A model generated the notes under the pieces. It saw only the letters and a program-made list of their open reading frames with translations, did no database searches and was not told the DNA's origin. Of a stretch of DNA of 64,000 bases, positions 8,983 through 16,989 are shown piece after piece (the stretch's first letter is position 1; each line of letters begins with the position of its first letter). The position numbers and the translations under genes are program-made. This stretch comes from Mycobacterium sp. DL (GTDB lineage Bacteria > Actinomycetota > Actinomycetes > Mycobacteriales > Mycobacteriaceae): positions 1,984,001-2,048,000 of the forward strand of contig NZ_CP155796.1 in NCBI RefSeq assembly GCF_039729195.1, given 5' to 3'.

Positions 8983-9489
8983 ATGGACCCGAAACGCGAG
9001 ACGCTTGCCTTGTCGGCGTTCGACAACGTCTACCACGTGGGCCATGTCGTCCCCGATCTGTTGCCGGCCATGCGGACTCTTGGCGGCGCCATGCAGATCA
9101 CGTGGGCGCCACCGTTCGAGATGCGTAGTGGCTTCGCCCGTCCGGACGGATCCGCGGACGACCAGACCGTGCGCATCGCGTTCTCCGCTTCCGGCCCGCC
9201 GTACCTGGAGCTCATCGAGGTGGTCGCTGCCGCTGACTCGATCTTCGCTGAACCGAAGCTCGGCGGCATGCACCACGTCGGTTATTACGCGCAGCGCTGG
9301 CGCGACGACGTGACGCGACTGCAGGACGACGGTTGGGAGTTGGAGCGCACGGGTGCCGGTGTGGCGTTCCTGCGCGACCCGCACAGCGGCCTTCGCGTGG
9401 AGGTGGTGAGCTTCAAGGGCCGCGACTTCCTGACCCGAGTGCTCGACGGTGAGATGGCGCAGCTCTACCCTCTGACCGAGCGCCCGTGA
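8983..9489 (+). CDS. VOC (glyoxalase/dioxygenase-fold) protein
   Basis: Small protein of 168 residues built from two beta-alpha-beta-beta-beta modules of the vicinal oxygen chelate fold: FDNVYHVGHVVPDL near the N-terminus and GGMHHVGYYAQRW in the middle, ending with GLRVEVVS. Candidate metal ligands are the His of YHVGHVV, a Glu in YLELIEV, the His pair of MHHVGY and the Glu of RVEVVS. Such proteins act as isomerases, epimerases or dioxygenases on small acids or CoA esters. It starts one base after the DUF1214 stop and overlaps the esterase start by four bases (GTGA). The exact reaction is unknown. Confidence 0.82.
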   Translation: MDPKRETLALSAFDNVYHVGHVVPDLLPAMRTLGGAMQITWAPPFEMRSGFARPDGSADDQTVRIAFSASGPPYLELIEVVAAADSIFAEPKLGGMHHVGYYAQRWRDDVTRLQDDGWELERTGAGVAFLRDPHSGLRVEVVSFKGRDFLTRVLDGEMAQLYPLTERP

Positions 9490-10913
9490 CCGCAGTCGCG
9501 CACACCGCCTACGGAGCACTGCGCGGCGACGCAACCGGCGACGTCGTCGTCTTTCGCGGCGTGCCATACGCAGCGCCGCCGACAGGCGAGCGACGTTGGC
9601 GCCCAGCGCAACCCGTGACCAGCTGGGCAGGCGTGCGCGAGGCGACAGCGTTCGGGGCGATTGCACCGCAGGAGATCTCGCCCGAGCGGCTGGCCAAGCG
9701 CGGCCTAACGATGAGCGAGGACTGTCTCACGCTCAACATCTGGACGCCTGCGGCCGACGACAACCGCCGACCCGTGCTGGTCTTCCTGCACGGCGGCGGA
9801 CAGACGCAAGGGCACGGGTCCGCTCCGCTCCTCGACGGTTCGCGGCTGGCCCGGCGCGGCGACATCGTGGTGGTGACGATGAACTTCCGGCTCGGCGCGC
9901 TGGGTGCGCTCTATGCGCCCGACTGGCACGGGGCCGACTCCACCAACCTGACACTGCGCGACCAGAGGCACGCGCTGCAGTGGGTGCGCGCGCAGATCGG
10001 CGCTTTCGGCGGCGACCCCAGCGCCGTCACGGTGGCGGGCCAGTCCTCCGGTGCGATCGCGATATCGGCCTTGCTCGCCGGAGGGTGTGAACTCTTCGAC
10101 CGTGCGATCCTGCAGAGTGGCGGCTTGGAGCGCGTCCGGTCGACGGCGGCTGCCTCGGCCGCGGCCGAGCAAGTCATGTCTGCCGTCACACGAGAACCGT
10201 CTGTCGCGGAAATCATTGCTGCACAAGGTGCTATCGACACGGGATTCGTGCCGCCGAAGGGCCCGTTTCATCCCTGCATCGACGGTGGCGTCATCGAACG
10301 GCATCCGTTGTTGCTCGCGCGGACCCGGGACATGCCGGCGATCCCAGTCCTCGCCGGGACGACGCGCGACGAGTGGCGGATCTTCGACGCGGCGCTGGAT
10401 GAGGGCGTCTTCACCGAGAAGTACGTGCGGGACAGGGCGCAGGCACTGGCCGGGGATGGTCACGACGCCGACGCGGTGGTGGCGACGTACGGCGCCGACC
10501 ACCAGACGCTTCGTGATGTCGCCAGCGCGATGGTCACCGACTACCACTTCACCGCGCCGACAGAGCAGTTCGTCCGGGCACACGCCGAGCGCGGCAACAC
10601 GGTGTTCCGCTACGAACTGCAATGGACCTCTCCGCGTGCCGGATTGGGCGCATGTCACGATTCGTGCCTGCCCTTGCTTTTCGGCAACCTGGACGCTGCG
10701 CCTGCGCTGGCCGGTGACGACGCAGAGGCGCGCCATATGTCAGACGCAGTTCAGGATCTGTGGCTGGAATTCGTGCGTGGGGGAGAGCCCTGGGAACCCT
10801 ACGACGGCGTCGGCGGGTCCACGATGCTGCTCGGTCCAGAGACCGGAGTCGTACGTGAGCACCGCGCAAAGCAACTCGCCATTTGGGAGAATCGCTATCC
10901 CGCCTACGGTTAG
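9486..10913 (+). CDS. Type B carboxylesterase
   Basis: Alpha/beta-hydrolase of the carboxylesterase type B family, 475 residues, acting on carboxylic esters. Seen in order: FRGVPYAAPPTGERRWRPAQP (24-44), SEDCLTLNIW (77-86), the oxyanion HGGG (102-105), the nucleophile elbow GQSSG with Ser187 (the usual form is GESAG), an acidic residue in GTTRDEWR and the catalytic His in GACHDSCLPLLFGN. All catalytic elements are therefore present. There is no signal peptide, so it is probably intracellular. The GTG start overlaps the VOC stop. Last gene of the five-gene operon; an esterase beside a sulfotransferase and an F420-type enzyme suggests processing of an esterified, hydroxylated lipid or xenobiotic. 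Confidence 0.9.
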   Translation: MTAVAHTAYGALRGDATGDVVVFRGVPYAAPPTGERRWRPAQPVTSWAGVREATAFGAIAPQEISPERLAKRGLTMSEDCLTLNIWTPAADDNRRPVLVFLHGGGQTQGHGSAPLLDGSRLARRGDIVVVTMNFRLGALGALYAPDWHGADSTNLTLRDQRHALQWVRAQIGAFGGDPSAVTVAGQSSGAIAISALLAGGCELFDRAILQSGGLERVRSTAAASAAAEQVMSAVTREPSVAEIIAAQGAIDTGFVPPKGPFHPCIDGGVIERHPLLLARTRDMPAIPVLAGTTRDEWRIFDAALDEGVFTEKYVRDRAQALAGDGHDADAVVATYGADHQTLRDVASAMVTDYHFTAPTEQFVRAHAERGNTVFRYELQWTSPRAGLGACHDSCLPLLFGNLDAAPALAGDDAEARHMSDAVQDLWLEFVRGGEPWEPYDGVGGSTMLLGPETGVVREHRAKQLAIWENRYPAYG

Positions 10914-10955
10914 GCGGTGCAGTGAAATGCGCGGCTGCGAAAGTTCGCGCGGTGC

Positions 10956-12464
10956 TCAGGCTGCTTGGTTGTCGGGGGGTGCGGGTCCGCCGGGTTCGCT
11001 GGGGTGGTCGATCGGGGGTGGGGCGCACGATTCTGTGTCGCCGACCTCATCACGATCGGCGGACTCGGCTGACGGAGCGATACCGTTGGGGCCCTGAGGT
11101 TCCGGTTCTTCTGGTGGGCGGAGAAGGGCTTCGGGGCGGTGGTAGTAGTTGATTCGTGTTTGGCCGGTGTCCAGTCCCGGTGGTGGGATCCATTCGACTT
11201 CGTGGCGGTCGTTCATCCGGGTGGTCCAGCCGCCGTGGGTGTTGACGAGGCGGTTGTCGGGTCCACAGGCGAGGCCGAGGTCGTCGATGTTGGTGTTGCC
11301 GCCGGCCGCCCAGTCGGCGGTGACGTGATGCACTTGGGTGCCGTAGGCGCCGACGGTGCAGCACGGTTTGGTGCAGCCGTTGTCGCGGGCGATGAGCATG
11401 AGTCGTTGGGCGGGGGAGGCGATGCGTTTGGTGCGGAACAGGTCCAGGGCTGATCCGGTGGTGCGGTCGAACACCGCGAGGCTGTGGTGGGCGTGGGCGC
11501 CGAGGCGGATCACGTCTTTGATCGGGATGACGGTGCCGCCGCCGGTGACACCGACCCCGGCCCTGCTCTCGAGGTCTTGGAGGGTGGTGCGGATGATGAT
11601 CGATACCGGGAGCCCGTTGAGGTCGCCCAGGCCGCTCATCAACGCGATCCGCCCGACCACCACCAGCGCGTCGTGTTGGCGTTGGGCCAGGCTGCGGTGG
11701 TCGTTGTCGATCTGGGCTTGGCTCGGTGTGCCCGACGTGCACGGTTCGGGGTCATCAGGGTTGCACATCCCGGGGGCGGCGTATTTGGCGAAGATCGCCT
11801 CCAGGGTCGCCCACGCTTCGGGGGTCAACTCCCCTCGGACGGGGATGTTGCCGTTGCGTTGTTGTTTACCTGCCGATAGGCCGCGGGTGCGGGCGCGTTC
11901 GGTGTCGTCGGGTTCGGGGCCGTCCTGGTCGAGCAGGAACAACCGCAGCGCGGCGGTCTCTTTGAGTTCCTTCGGCCCGACTCCGACCGCGACGCGGACC
12001 AGGTCGACTTCGAACTGGGCGGCGGTGGCCGCGTCGACGAAACCCGGCAACTTTGTGACCGCGGCGCGGATCACCGCGACGTGCTCGCTGGTGATCAGCC
12101 CGAGAGCTTGGGCGGCCGCGGTCGCCGGCAGCGCTGCGGGCAGGGGCTCTCCGGTGATGGTGCGTCGCGGCGCCAACACCGCGGCCTCGTTCAGGCGGCG
12201 ATTCGCTTCGGCCCCGGATATGCGCCAGCGGACGGTCAGGACGTCTTTCCAGGATTTGGCGCCCAGCTGCTGCGGAGTGGCCTCGGTCTGTAGCCGGGCC
12301 AGCAGCCGCTGACTCACGCTGGGGAGCTGGCAGGTCAGGGTTTGCAGATCGTCGAGGGGCCCGATCAGCTCTGCGCGGGTCAGCAGGTCGATATCGCAGG
12401 CGGCGACGGCGTCGAAGGCGGCCCGCAACGCGGTCACCGCCTCCTGCAAACCCGTCCCCGACAT
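10956..12464 (-). CDS. DUF222/HNH endonuclease domain protein (13E12 family)
   Basis: Protein of 502 residues of the mycobacterial 13E12 repeat family: an N-terminal helical DUF222 region (about 1-320) and a C-terminal HNH nuclease module with CTKPCC, TQVHHVTADWAAGG and GLACGPDNRLVNTHGGW, followed by a Pro-rich acidic tail of about 90 residues. HNH ligands and the His-His pair are intact. The biological role of the family is unresolved; copies are numerous and mobile-looking in mycobacteria. Start chosen at ATG 12464 (MSGTGLQ); ATG 12479 in frame lies inside the SOS box. An ATG reading MFES, the typical start of relatives, is present at 12474 but in another frame. Convergent with the esterase gene. 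Confidence 0.88.
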   Translation of the reverse strand: MSGTGLQEAVTALRAAFDAVAACDIDLLTRAELIGPLDDLQTLTCQLPSVSQRLLARLQTEATPQQLGAKSWKDVLTVRWRISGAEANRRLNEAAVLAPRRTITGEPLPAALPATAAAQALGLITSEHVAVIRAAVTKLPGFVDAATAAQFEVDLVRVAVGVGPKELKETAALRLFLLDQDGPEPDDTERARTRGLSAGKQQRNGNIPVRGELTPEAWATLEAIFAKYAAPGMCNPDDPEPCTSGTPSQAQIDNDHRSLAQRQHDALVVVGRIALMSGLGDLNGLPVSIIIRTTLQDLESRAGVGVTGGGTVIPIKDVIRLGAHAHHSLAVFDRTTGSALDLFRTKRIASPAQRLMLIARDNGCTKPCCTVGAYGTQVHHVTADWAAGGNTNIDDLGLACGPDNRLVNTHGGWTTRMNDRHEVEWIPPPGLDTGQTRINYYHRPEALLRPPEEPEPQGPNGIAPSAESADRDEVGDTESCAPPPIDHPSEPGGPAPPDNQAA

Positions 12465-12467
12465 GAT

Positions 12468-12483
12468 TCGAACATACATTCGA
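12468..12483 (-). promoter_or_regulatory. LexA (SOS) box upstream of the DUF222/HNH gene
   Basis: TCGAACATACATTCGA matches the mycobacterial SOS box TCGAAC-N4-GTTCGA in 11 of 12 fixed bases. It begins four bases upstream of the chosen start codon, so LexA binding would block initiation. DNA-damage control has been reported for 13E12-family genes of M. tuberculosis, which agrees with this placing. Confidence 0.8.
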
Positions 12484-12681
12484 CCACTGACAAATCCGGG
12501 CAACGGTGTGACTGCTGAAACTGAAGTGACACAACACATCCAAGTGACAAACGATGCCTCAAAACATCGGTGACTGTTCGGGTGGTCTTGGTGGTGATAC
12601 TTCTGCCTCGAGGCTGCGGGGTCCTCGCCCAGCGACGAATTCGGTCGTCGAGCCTGTACTCGAGCACCACCGTCCCGGCCG

Positions 12682-12704
12682 GCACCCATGTCACCAATGG
12701 GTGC
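12682..12704 (-). terminator. Hairpin after the meta-cleavage operon
   Basis: GCACCCAT (12682-12689) and ATGGGTGC (12697-12704) form a perfect eight-base stem with a seven-base loop, 25 bases past the stop of the dioxygenase gene on the minus strand. There is no U-tract; it is a candidate intrinsic terminator. Confidence 0.45.
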
Positions 12705-12728
12705 TCACCGTCGATTGGCGCCGAAGTG

Positions 12729-13739
12729 TCAGTCGTCGGCAACCCCGGCGCCGGCAAGGGCGGGGACGCTGTCCTCAGGGTGAATCACCGAGTGCACACC
12801 GGTCCTGAACCGATCGAGGGTGTCGATGATCGTCTGTCCCTCCGGGGTGTGTCCCCAGATACTGATGCCTTGATGCGTGGTTGGTTCCCAGGTGCTTTCG
12901 TCGACGACGATCGGATTCCAGCCCACCTCCCATTCGAACCCGGACGGGGTCTGCGCGTAGAAGGACAGTTCCTTGTCATTGGTGTGCTGGCCGATCGACA
13001 GCGCGATGTCGAAGCCAAGATGCTTGACCCGCTGGTAGGCCGACGTCATGTCGTCGAGATCGGCGACCTGGACGTTGCAGTGCTGGATTCGGGTGCGGAT
13101 CGGATTGATCGGCAGACGGTTCACCGAGGCGATGGCCACGGTGTGGTGACGCTCGTTGACTCGCAGGAAGCGGATCTTGAACTTCAGTCCGCTGATGGTC
13201 TCGTCGATGTAGTCGCTCAGCCGGGCGTCGAACACTGTGCTGTAGTAGCCGCGCATCTGGTGCGGTCGCTTGGTCGCGATGGCAACGTGTCCCATCCCGT
13301 CCACACCGGTGACGAAACCACTGCGCGCAGCCAACTGCGCTGGCGCTGAGGCTTTCCGGGCATCGATATAGATCTCCTGGTTCAGACCGTTCGGCCCGGG
13401 GAACCTGATGAAGCGCTCGACACCGCGCAGCATGGCTTCCTCTGCGGGGCCCTCCGTCACCGGCACCCCGTGACTCCGAATGCGCGTCTCGATCGCCTCG
13501 AAGGTGGCATGGTCGTCGAGTTCCCATCCCAGTGCCGTCGTGTCCTCTGCCCGACCGCGTTGCACCAGGAACCGGCACTCGTTGTCGTCGAGGCGGAACC
13601 GCATGACGTCGGGGAGCGTCTCGTCGAGGTGCATGCCGATTCCGTCGCGGCCGAACCGTTTCCAGTCGCCGAACTTCTCGGACTCGATCACGAGGTAGCC
13701 GAGACGGACCTTGCCGAAAACGTCCGTGCCCGCGGTCAT
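12729..13739 (-). CDS. Extradiol ring-cleavage dioxygenase (BphC/HsaC type)
   Basis: Type I (VOC-fold) extradiol dioxygenase of 336 residues that opens a catechol ring next to the two hydroxyls. The Fe(II) ligands fit His151 (GMGHVAI), His220 (RIQHCNV) and Glu271 (FEWEVGW), the same spacing as in HsaC and BphC, and the N-terminal non-catalytic domain is present. The start at ATG 13739 (MTAGTD) overlaps the stop of the hydrolase gene (ATGA). Third and last gene of the operon after the FAD hydroxylase and C-C hydrolase. The substrate would be a 3-substituted or bicyclic catechol. The module lacks the later hydratase and aldolase genes. Confidence 0.9.
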   Translation of the reverse strand: MTAGTDVFGKVRLGYLVIESEKFGDWKRFGRDGIGMHLDETLPDVMRFRLDDNECRFLVQRGRAEDTTALGWELDDHATFEAIETRIRSHGVPVTEGPAEEAMLRGVERFIRFPGPNGLNQEIYIDARKASAPAQLAARSGFVTGVDGMGHVAIATKRPHQMRGYYSTVFDARLSDYIDETISGLKFKIRFLRVNERHHTVAIASVNRLPINPIRTRIQHCNVQVADLDDMTSAYQRVKHLGFDIALSIGQHTNDKELSFYAQTPSGFEWEVGWNPIVVDESTWEPTTHQGISIWGHTPEGQTIIDTLDRFRTGVHSVIHPEDSVPALAGAGVADD

Positions 13740-14632
13740 GAGGTCGCCAATCGTGATTCGGCGGAGAGGAACTCGGTCACGAGCTGGTTGAACAGCTCGG
13801 CGCGCTCCCACTGCATCCAGTGGCCGGTATGCGAGGTCATGACGAGCTCGGCGTTGGGCATGAGGTTGAGCAGTAGCGGTCCGCCGGATGGTCGATTGAC
13901 CTTGTCGTCCCGTCCCCACAGCACCAGAGTCGGATTGGGCAGGCAGCGGAGCCGCTTGTCCCGGGTCAGGTCCATCCGCCACAGGGTGCGCAGCCCTTTC
14001 GGTCGCTGCAGCGGGGGATCGGCCACCACTTCAGGGTCGATCGAGGCCCGGTAGCGCAGGTCGATCAGATCGTCGGGTACAGCGGCGCCGTCGTACACCA
14101 GGTATGTCCGAATGAACGATGACAGCTTGTCGCGGGTGGGACCTCCACCTCCGTAGTACGACAGCAGGTTCTTCAGTCCGTCGGTGGGCAGGCCCCTGGT
14201 GGTGCCGATGCCGCCCGGCCCCATCAGCACGAGCTTGCCGACCCGGCGCGGCGTGTCCAGGGCCAGTCGGAGGGCAGCCGCCCCTCCGTACGAATTGCCG
14301 ATCAGATGTGCTGTGGGAAGACGTAATTCGTCCAGTAGGCCGCGGATCGAGTCGGCGAGGTGGCCAAACGGATCATCGTGGTTGACATGTTTGGTCGAAC
14401 GGCCGTACCCGGGCATGTCGGGGATGATGACGCGGAAAGAGCGCGCCAGCGAGGCGATGTTGCGTGAGTAGTTCGACACCCCGGAGGCGCCGGGGCCGCC
14501 GCCATGGAGCATCACAACGGCCGGACCGACTCCGCCGGTGTCGGTGACGAAGATCTCTGCATCCTTGACGCGCACCGTGTATTCGGAGCCCATACGTGTC
14601 GGGTCGGTATCGGGGAGGGCGGGTTCGGTCAT
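13736..14632 (-). CDS. meta-Cleavage product C-C hydrolase (BphD/HsaD type)
   Basis: Alpha/beta-hydrolase of 298 residues that cuts the C-C bond of the ring-opened dioxygenase product to a dienoate and an acid. Motifs: HGGGPGASG (43-51, typical of meta-cleavage hydrolases), nucleophile elbow GNSYGG with Ser114, catalytic Asp in LVLWGRDDKVN, and catalytic His in SHTGHWMQWE. The ATG at 14632 overlaps the stop of the upstream FAD hydroxylase gene, and its own stop overlaps the dioxygenase start, giving a fully coupled three-gene unit. Assignment to this subgroup is firm; the side chain released cannot be predicted. Confidence 0.92.
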   Translation of the reverse strand: MTEPALPDTDPTRMGSEYTVRVKDAEIFVTDTGGVGPAVVMLHGGGPGASGVSNYSRNIASLARSFRVIIPDMPGYGRSTKHVNHDDPFGHLADSIRGLLDELRLPTAHLIGNSYGGAAALRLALDTPRRVGKLVLMGPGGIGTTRGLPTDGLKNLLSYYGGGGPTRDKLSSFIRTYLVYDGAAVPDDLIDLRYRASIDPEVVADPPLQRPKGLRTLWRMDLTRDKRLRCLPNPTLVLWGRDDKVNRPSGGPLLLNLMPNAELVMTSHTGHWMQWERAELFNQLVTEFLSAESRLATS

Positions 14633-16203
14633 GCGAGTTCCTTCGATCGTTCGGCCACTACGCCGGTGAACCCGGCCGGGGGTTGCGGAAGGGGTTTGTC
14701 GCCGCCGGCGGCGTAGATGAATCCGTCGGGTCGAACGGCCACTACCGAGGCCTTCTTCTGCCTGAGCCAGCGGATGAGCGTTCCGTCCGCATCGACGACG
14801 GAGTCGGCGCGGGGCGCGCTCCCGGGCGGGGCGATCCTGACGATGGGAACACCGGCCGATCGCCAGGCCTGCCATGGACGTTCGGGACCCGTGTGCAGGA
14901 TCGTCCAACAGCCGCCGATGATGTCGTCGAGCCGGACCCGGTCCCCGTGGCTGTCGATGACCCATGGTTGGGGGATGAGCCAGCCCTCCGCCGGATTGCC
15001 GTTGAGCGCCAACAGGCCGGTCCGGTAGTGGGCGTCGGGGAGCCACCGATGGTCGCGAAGCCATGTGGTGAAGTACGGCACCTTGCTGGCGGCGCGGAGA
15101 ACGTGATTGCGCACTTTCGCGCGCAAGCGATTTCGCTCGACGATGAGTCTGCCTGTCTTGACCGCGCGGTTGGTGACTTCCTTGAGGTGGGGCAGTCTCT
15201 CGTCCTGGTAGGTGTCGAGAACCGCGTCGGGCAGTGAACCGTTGAGGACTGCACCGAGTTTCCAACAGAGGTTGGCCACGTCCCGCACTCCGGCGCACAT
15301 GCCCTGACCGATCCACGGCGGCATCGCGTGTGCTGCATCGCCCGCCAGGAACACCCGGCCTATCCGCCACCGGTCGGCGAACCGCACATGGTGGCTGTAG
15401 CAGGCGAAGCCGATGATCTCGACGTGGTCCTTGGTGATCCCCTGGTCCCCGAGCACGTTCCAGATGACCTCCTCGGTGAGGAGGTCCTTCTCGTCTTCTT
15501 CATCGCGCACCGGAAACTCCCACCTGTGGTGCCCCAGCGGAGTGGGGCAGTCCACTGTGGGGCGGGCGGGGTTGCAGTGGAAACGCAACCGGTCATGGCC
15601 GGGCCACTCCTCGAGCATCTTGGTGTCGATGACGATCCACCGCTCCGAGAATGTGCGTCCCCTGAAACCGATACCCAGTTGTCCGCGGATCGAACTCGAC
15701 CCCCCGTCGGCGGCGATCACGTATGACGCGCGGATCCTCGTGAACTTGTCCTCGGTCAGGTCGGCGAGCATCAACTCGACGTCGCCGGCATGCTGGATGA
15801 CCCGAAGGCACTCGTGTTCGAGCAGAAGCGAGACGTTGGGGAAGCGCTCGACCCCTTCCCGCAGGATTTTGTCCACAGCGGGCTGATAGATGAACTGCTG
15901 CGGAGGGTGCCCGCATCCCCGCTCGGTGGGGAGAAGTCTGACGAAGGGCACACCTTCGGCGTCGACGAAGTTCGCGCCCGCACCGGGTTGCATGTCGGCT
16001 GTGAGCCGTTCCGACAACCCGACCTGTTGCCAGATCCGAACAACCTCCTCATCGGTGGAGATCGCCCTGGCGCGGAAATAGATGTCGGGGTCACGTTCGA
16101 TGACGACGACCTCGAGTCCGCTCTGTCCCAGCAGATTGGCTGCGGTGGCACCCACGGGGCCGTAGCCGACGATCGCCACGTCGTAGGTCGAAGAATCGTT
16201 CAT
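14629..16203 (-). CDS. FAD-dependent aromatic hydroxylase (MhpA-like)
   Basis: Class A flavoprotein monooxygenase of 524 residues that would add an ortho hydroxyl to a phenol using NAD(P)H and O2. Seen are the Rossmann motif GYGPVGATAANLL (13-25), the DG motif ADGGSSSIRGQLG and the GD motif AGDAAHAMPPWIGQGM. The C-terminal third has a thioredoxin-like part, as in MhpA and phenol-hydroxylase relatives. First gene of the operon: with the downstream hydrolase and dioxygenase it gives hydroxylation, ring opening and side-chain removal. ATG at 16203; the start is 106 bases from a divergent TetR gene with two operator copies between. Likely repressed by that TetR and induced by the substrate. Confidence 0.9.
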   Translation of the reverse strand: MNDSSTYDVAIVGYGPVGATAANLLGQSGLEVVVIERDPDIYFRARAISTDEEVVRIWQQVGLSERLTADMQPGAGANFVDAEGVPFVRLLPTERGCGHPPQQFIYQPAVDKILREGVERFPNVSLLLEHECLRVIQHAGDVELMLADLTEDKFTRIRASYVIAADGGSSSIRGQLGIGFRGRTFSERWIVIDTKMLEEWPGHDRLRFHCNPARPTVDCPTPLGHHRWEFPVRDEEDEKDLLTEEVIWNVLGDQGITKDHVEIIGFACYSHHVRFADRWRIGRVFLAGDAAHAMPPWIGQGMCAGVRDVANLCWKLGAVLNGSLPDAVLDTYQDERLPHLKEVTNRAVKTGRLIVERNRLRAKVRNHVLRAASKVPYFTTWLRDHRWLPDAHYRTGLLALNGNPAEGWLIPQPWVIDSHGDRVRLDDIIGGCWTILHTGPERPWQAWRSAGVPIVRIAPPGSAPRADSVVDADGTLIRWLRQKKASVVAVRPDGFIYAAGGDKPLPQPPAGFTGVVAERSKELA

Positions 16204-16252
16204 GGCTGTCTCTCACCTGTCTGCCGGGTCAACGCTGACCGACGACTTGTTC

Positions 16253-16288
16253 TGTAGTGATCGCTACGCTAATGTAGTGATCACTACA
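16253..16288. promoter_or_regulatory. Twin TetR operators between hydroxylase and tetR
   Basis: A perfect 16-base palindrome TGTAGTGATCACTACA (16273-16288) and a second copy TGTAGTGATCGCTACG (16253-16268) with two changes lie exactly 20 bases apart. They sit between the divergent hydroxylase and TetR genes, about 50 bases from one start and 22 from the other. This is the expected layout for two TetR dimers on the same DNA face, controlling both directions. Confidence 0.85.
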
Positions 16289-16309
16289 GAGTCAAGGGTG
16301 AGGGAGAAA

Positions 16310-16942
16310 ATGGCCGCGCCAGACAAACCCCAGCGCCGTCGTCGGCGAGCGGACGGCGAGATGTCCCGCAACCGGATCTTGGACGCTGCCACCGAGATTG
16401 CGACCGAGCGTGGCTACGAGGGCACCAGCATCGGCGCGGTCAGCGCGAAATGTGAACTGCCGGCCAGTTCCATCTACTGGCATTTCAAGGACAAGGACGA
16501 CCTGATTGCCGCCGTCATCGAGCGCAGCTTCGGCAACTGGCTGAAGGTATGGCAGATGCCCGCGGACGTCGTGGCCAGGGATCGTCTGATGGAGGTGGCG
16601 GTCGGTACGGCGAAAGCGGTGATGGACTCGCCCGACTTCCTCCGCTTGGGTCTGATGCTCGCGCTGGAACGGCGGCCGGTCGAACCGAAGGCGAGGGCGA
16701 TGTTCGTGCAGGTTCGTGAACAAGCCTTCGCGGCCTTGTCGGCGAGTATCCGCGATCTGGCGCTGGGATTGTCCGAGGCTCAGGTCGGCCAGTTGGCGAC
16801 GTATGCGATCGCCGGTGCGGACGGGCTGTTCATCGCCAAGGAGGTCGGAGGCGACAGTGTCGATGTGGTCGCCTTGTTCACCCTTCACGGCCAGGCCATC
16901 TACGACACCGCGCTGCGCATGATCGAGGAGAACAACCTCTGA
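16310..16942 (+). CDS. TetR family regulator of the meta-cleavage operon
   Basis: TetR repressor of 210 residues. The helix-turn-helix lies at about 20-66: RILDAATEIATERGYEGTS, then IGAVSAKCELPASSIYWHFKDKDDL with the usual YWHF recognition helix. The C-terminal ligand domain is of the TetR_C type and ends DTALRMIEENNL. An open frame extends upstream to 16202, but that part crosses the operators, so the ATG at 16310 with AGGGAG in front is used. Divergent from the hydroxylase operon and 47 bases before the MmpL gene. Likely autoregulated and released by an aromatic or ring-cleavage ligand (inference). Confidence 0.9.
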   Translation: MAAPDKPQRRRRRADGEMSRNRILDAATEIATERGYEGTSIGAVSAKCELPASSIYWHFKDKDDLIAAVIERSFGNWLKVWQMPADVVARDRLMEVAVGTAKAVMDSPDFLRLGLMLALERRPVEPKARAMFVQVREQAFAALSASIRDLALGLSEAQVGQLATYAIAGADGLFIAKEVGGDSVDVVALFTLHGQAIYDTALRMIEENNL

Positions 16943-16989
16943 CGCGCCGCCGGCGAACGGTGACCGAACCAAACTGACGTCTGTGCCGA

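Noticed and set aside
12434..12757. 107-codon minus-strand frame upstream of the 13E12 gene
   Set aside because: Overlaps the end of the dioxygenase gene and the start of the HNH gene; no similarity seen. The MFES codons in it are out of frame with the nuclease gene.
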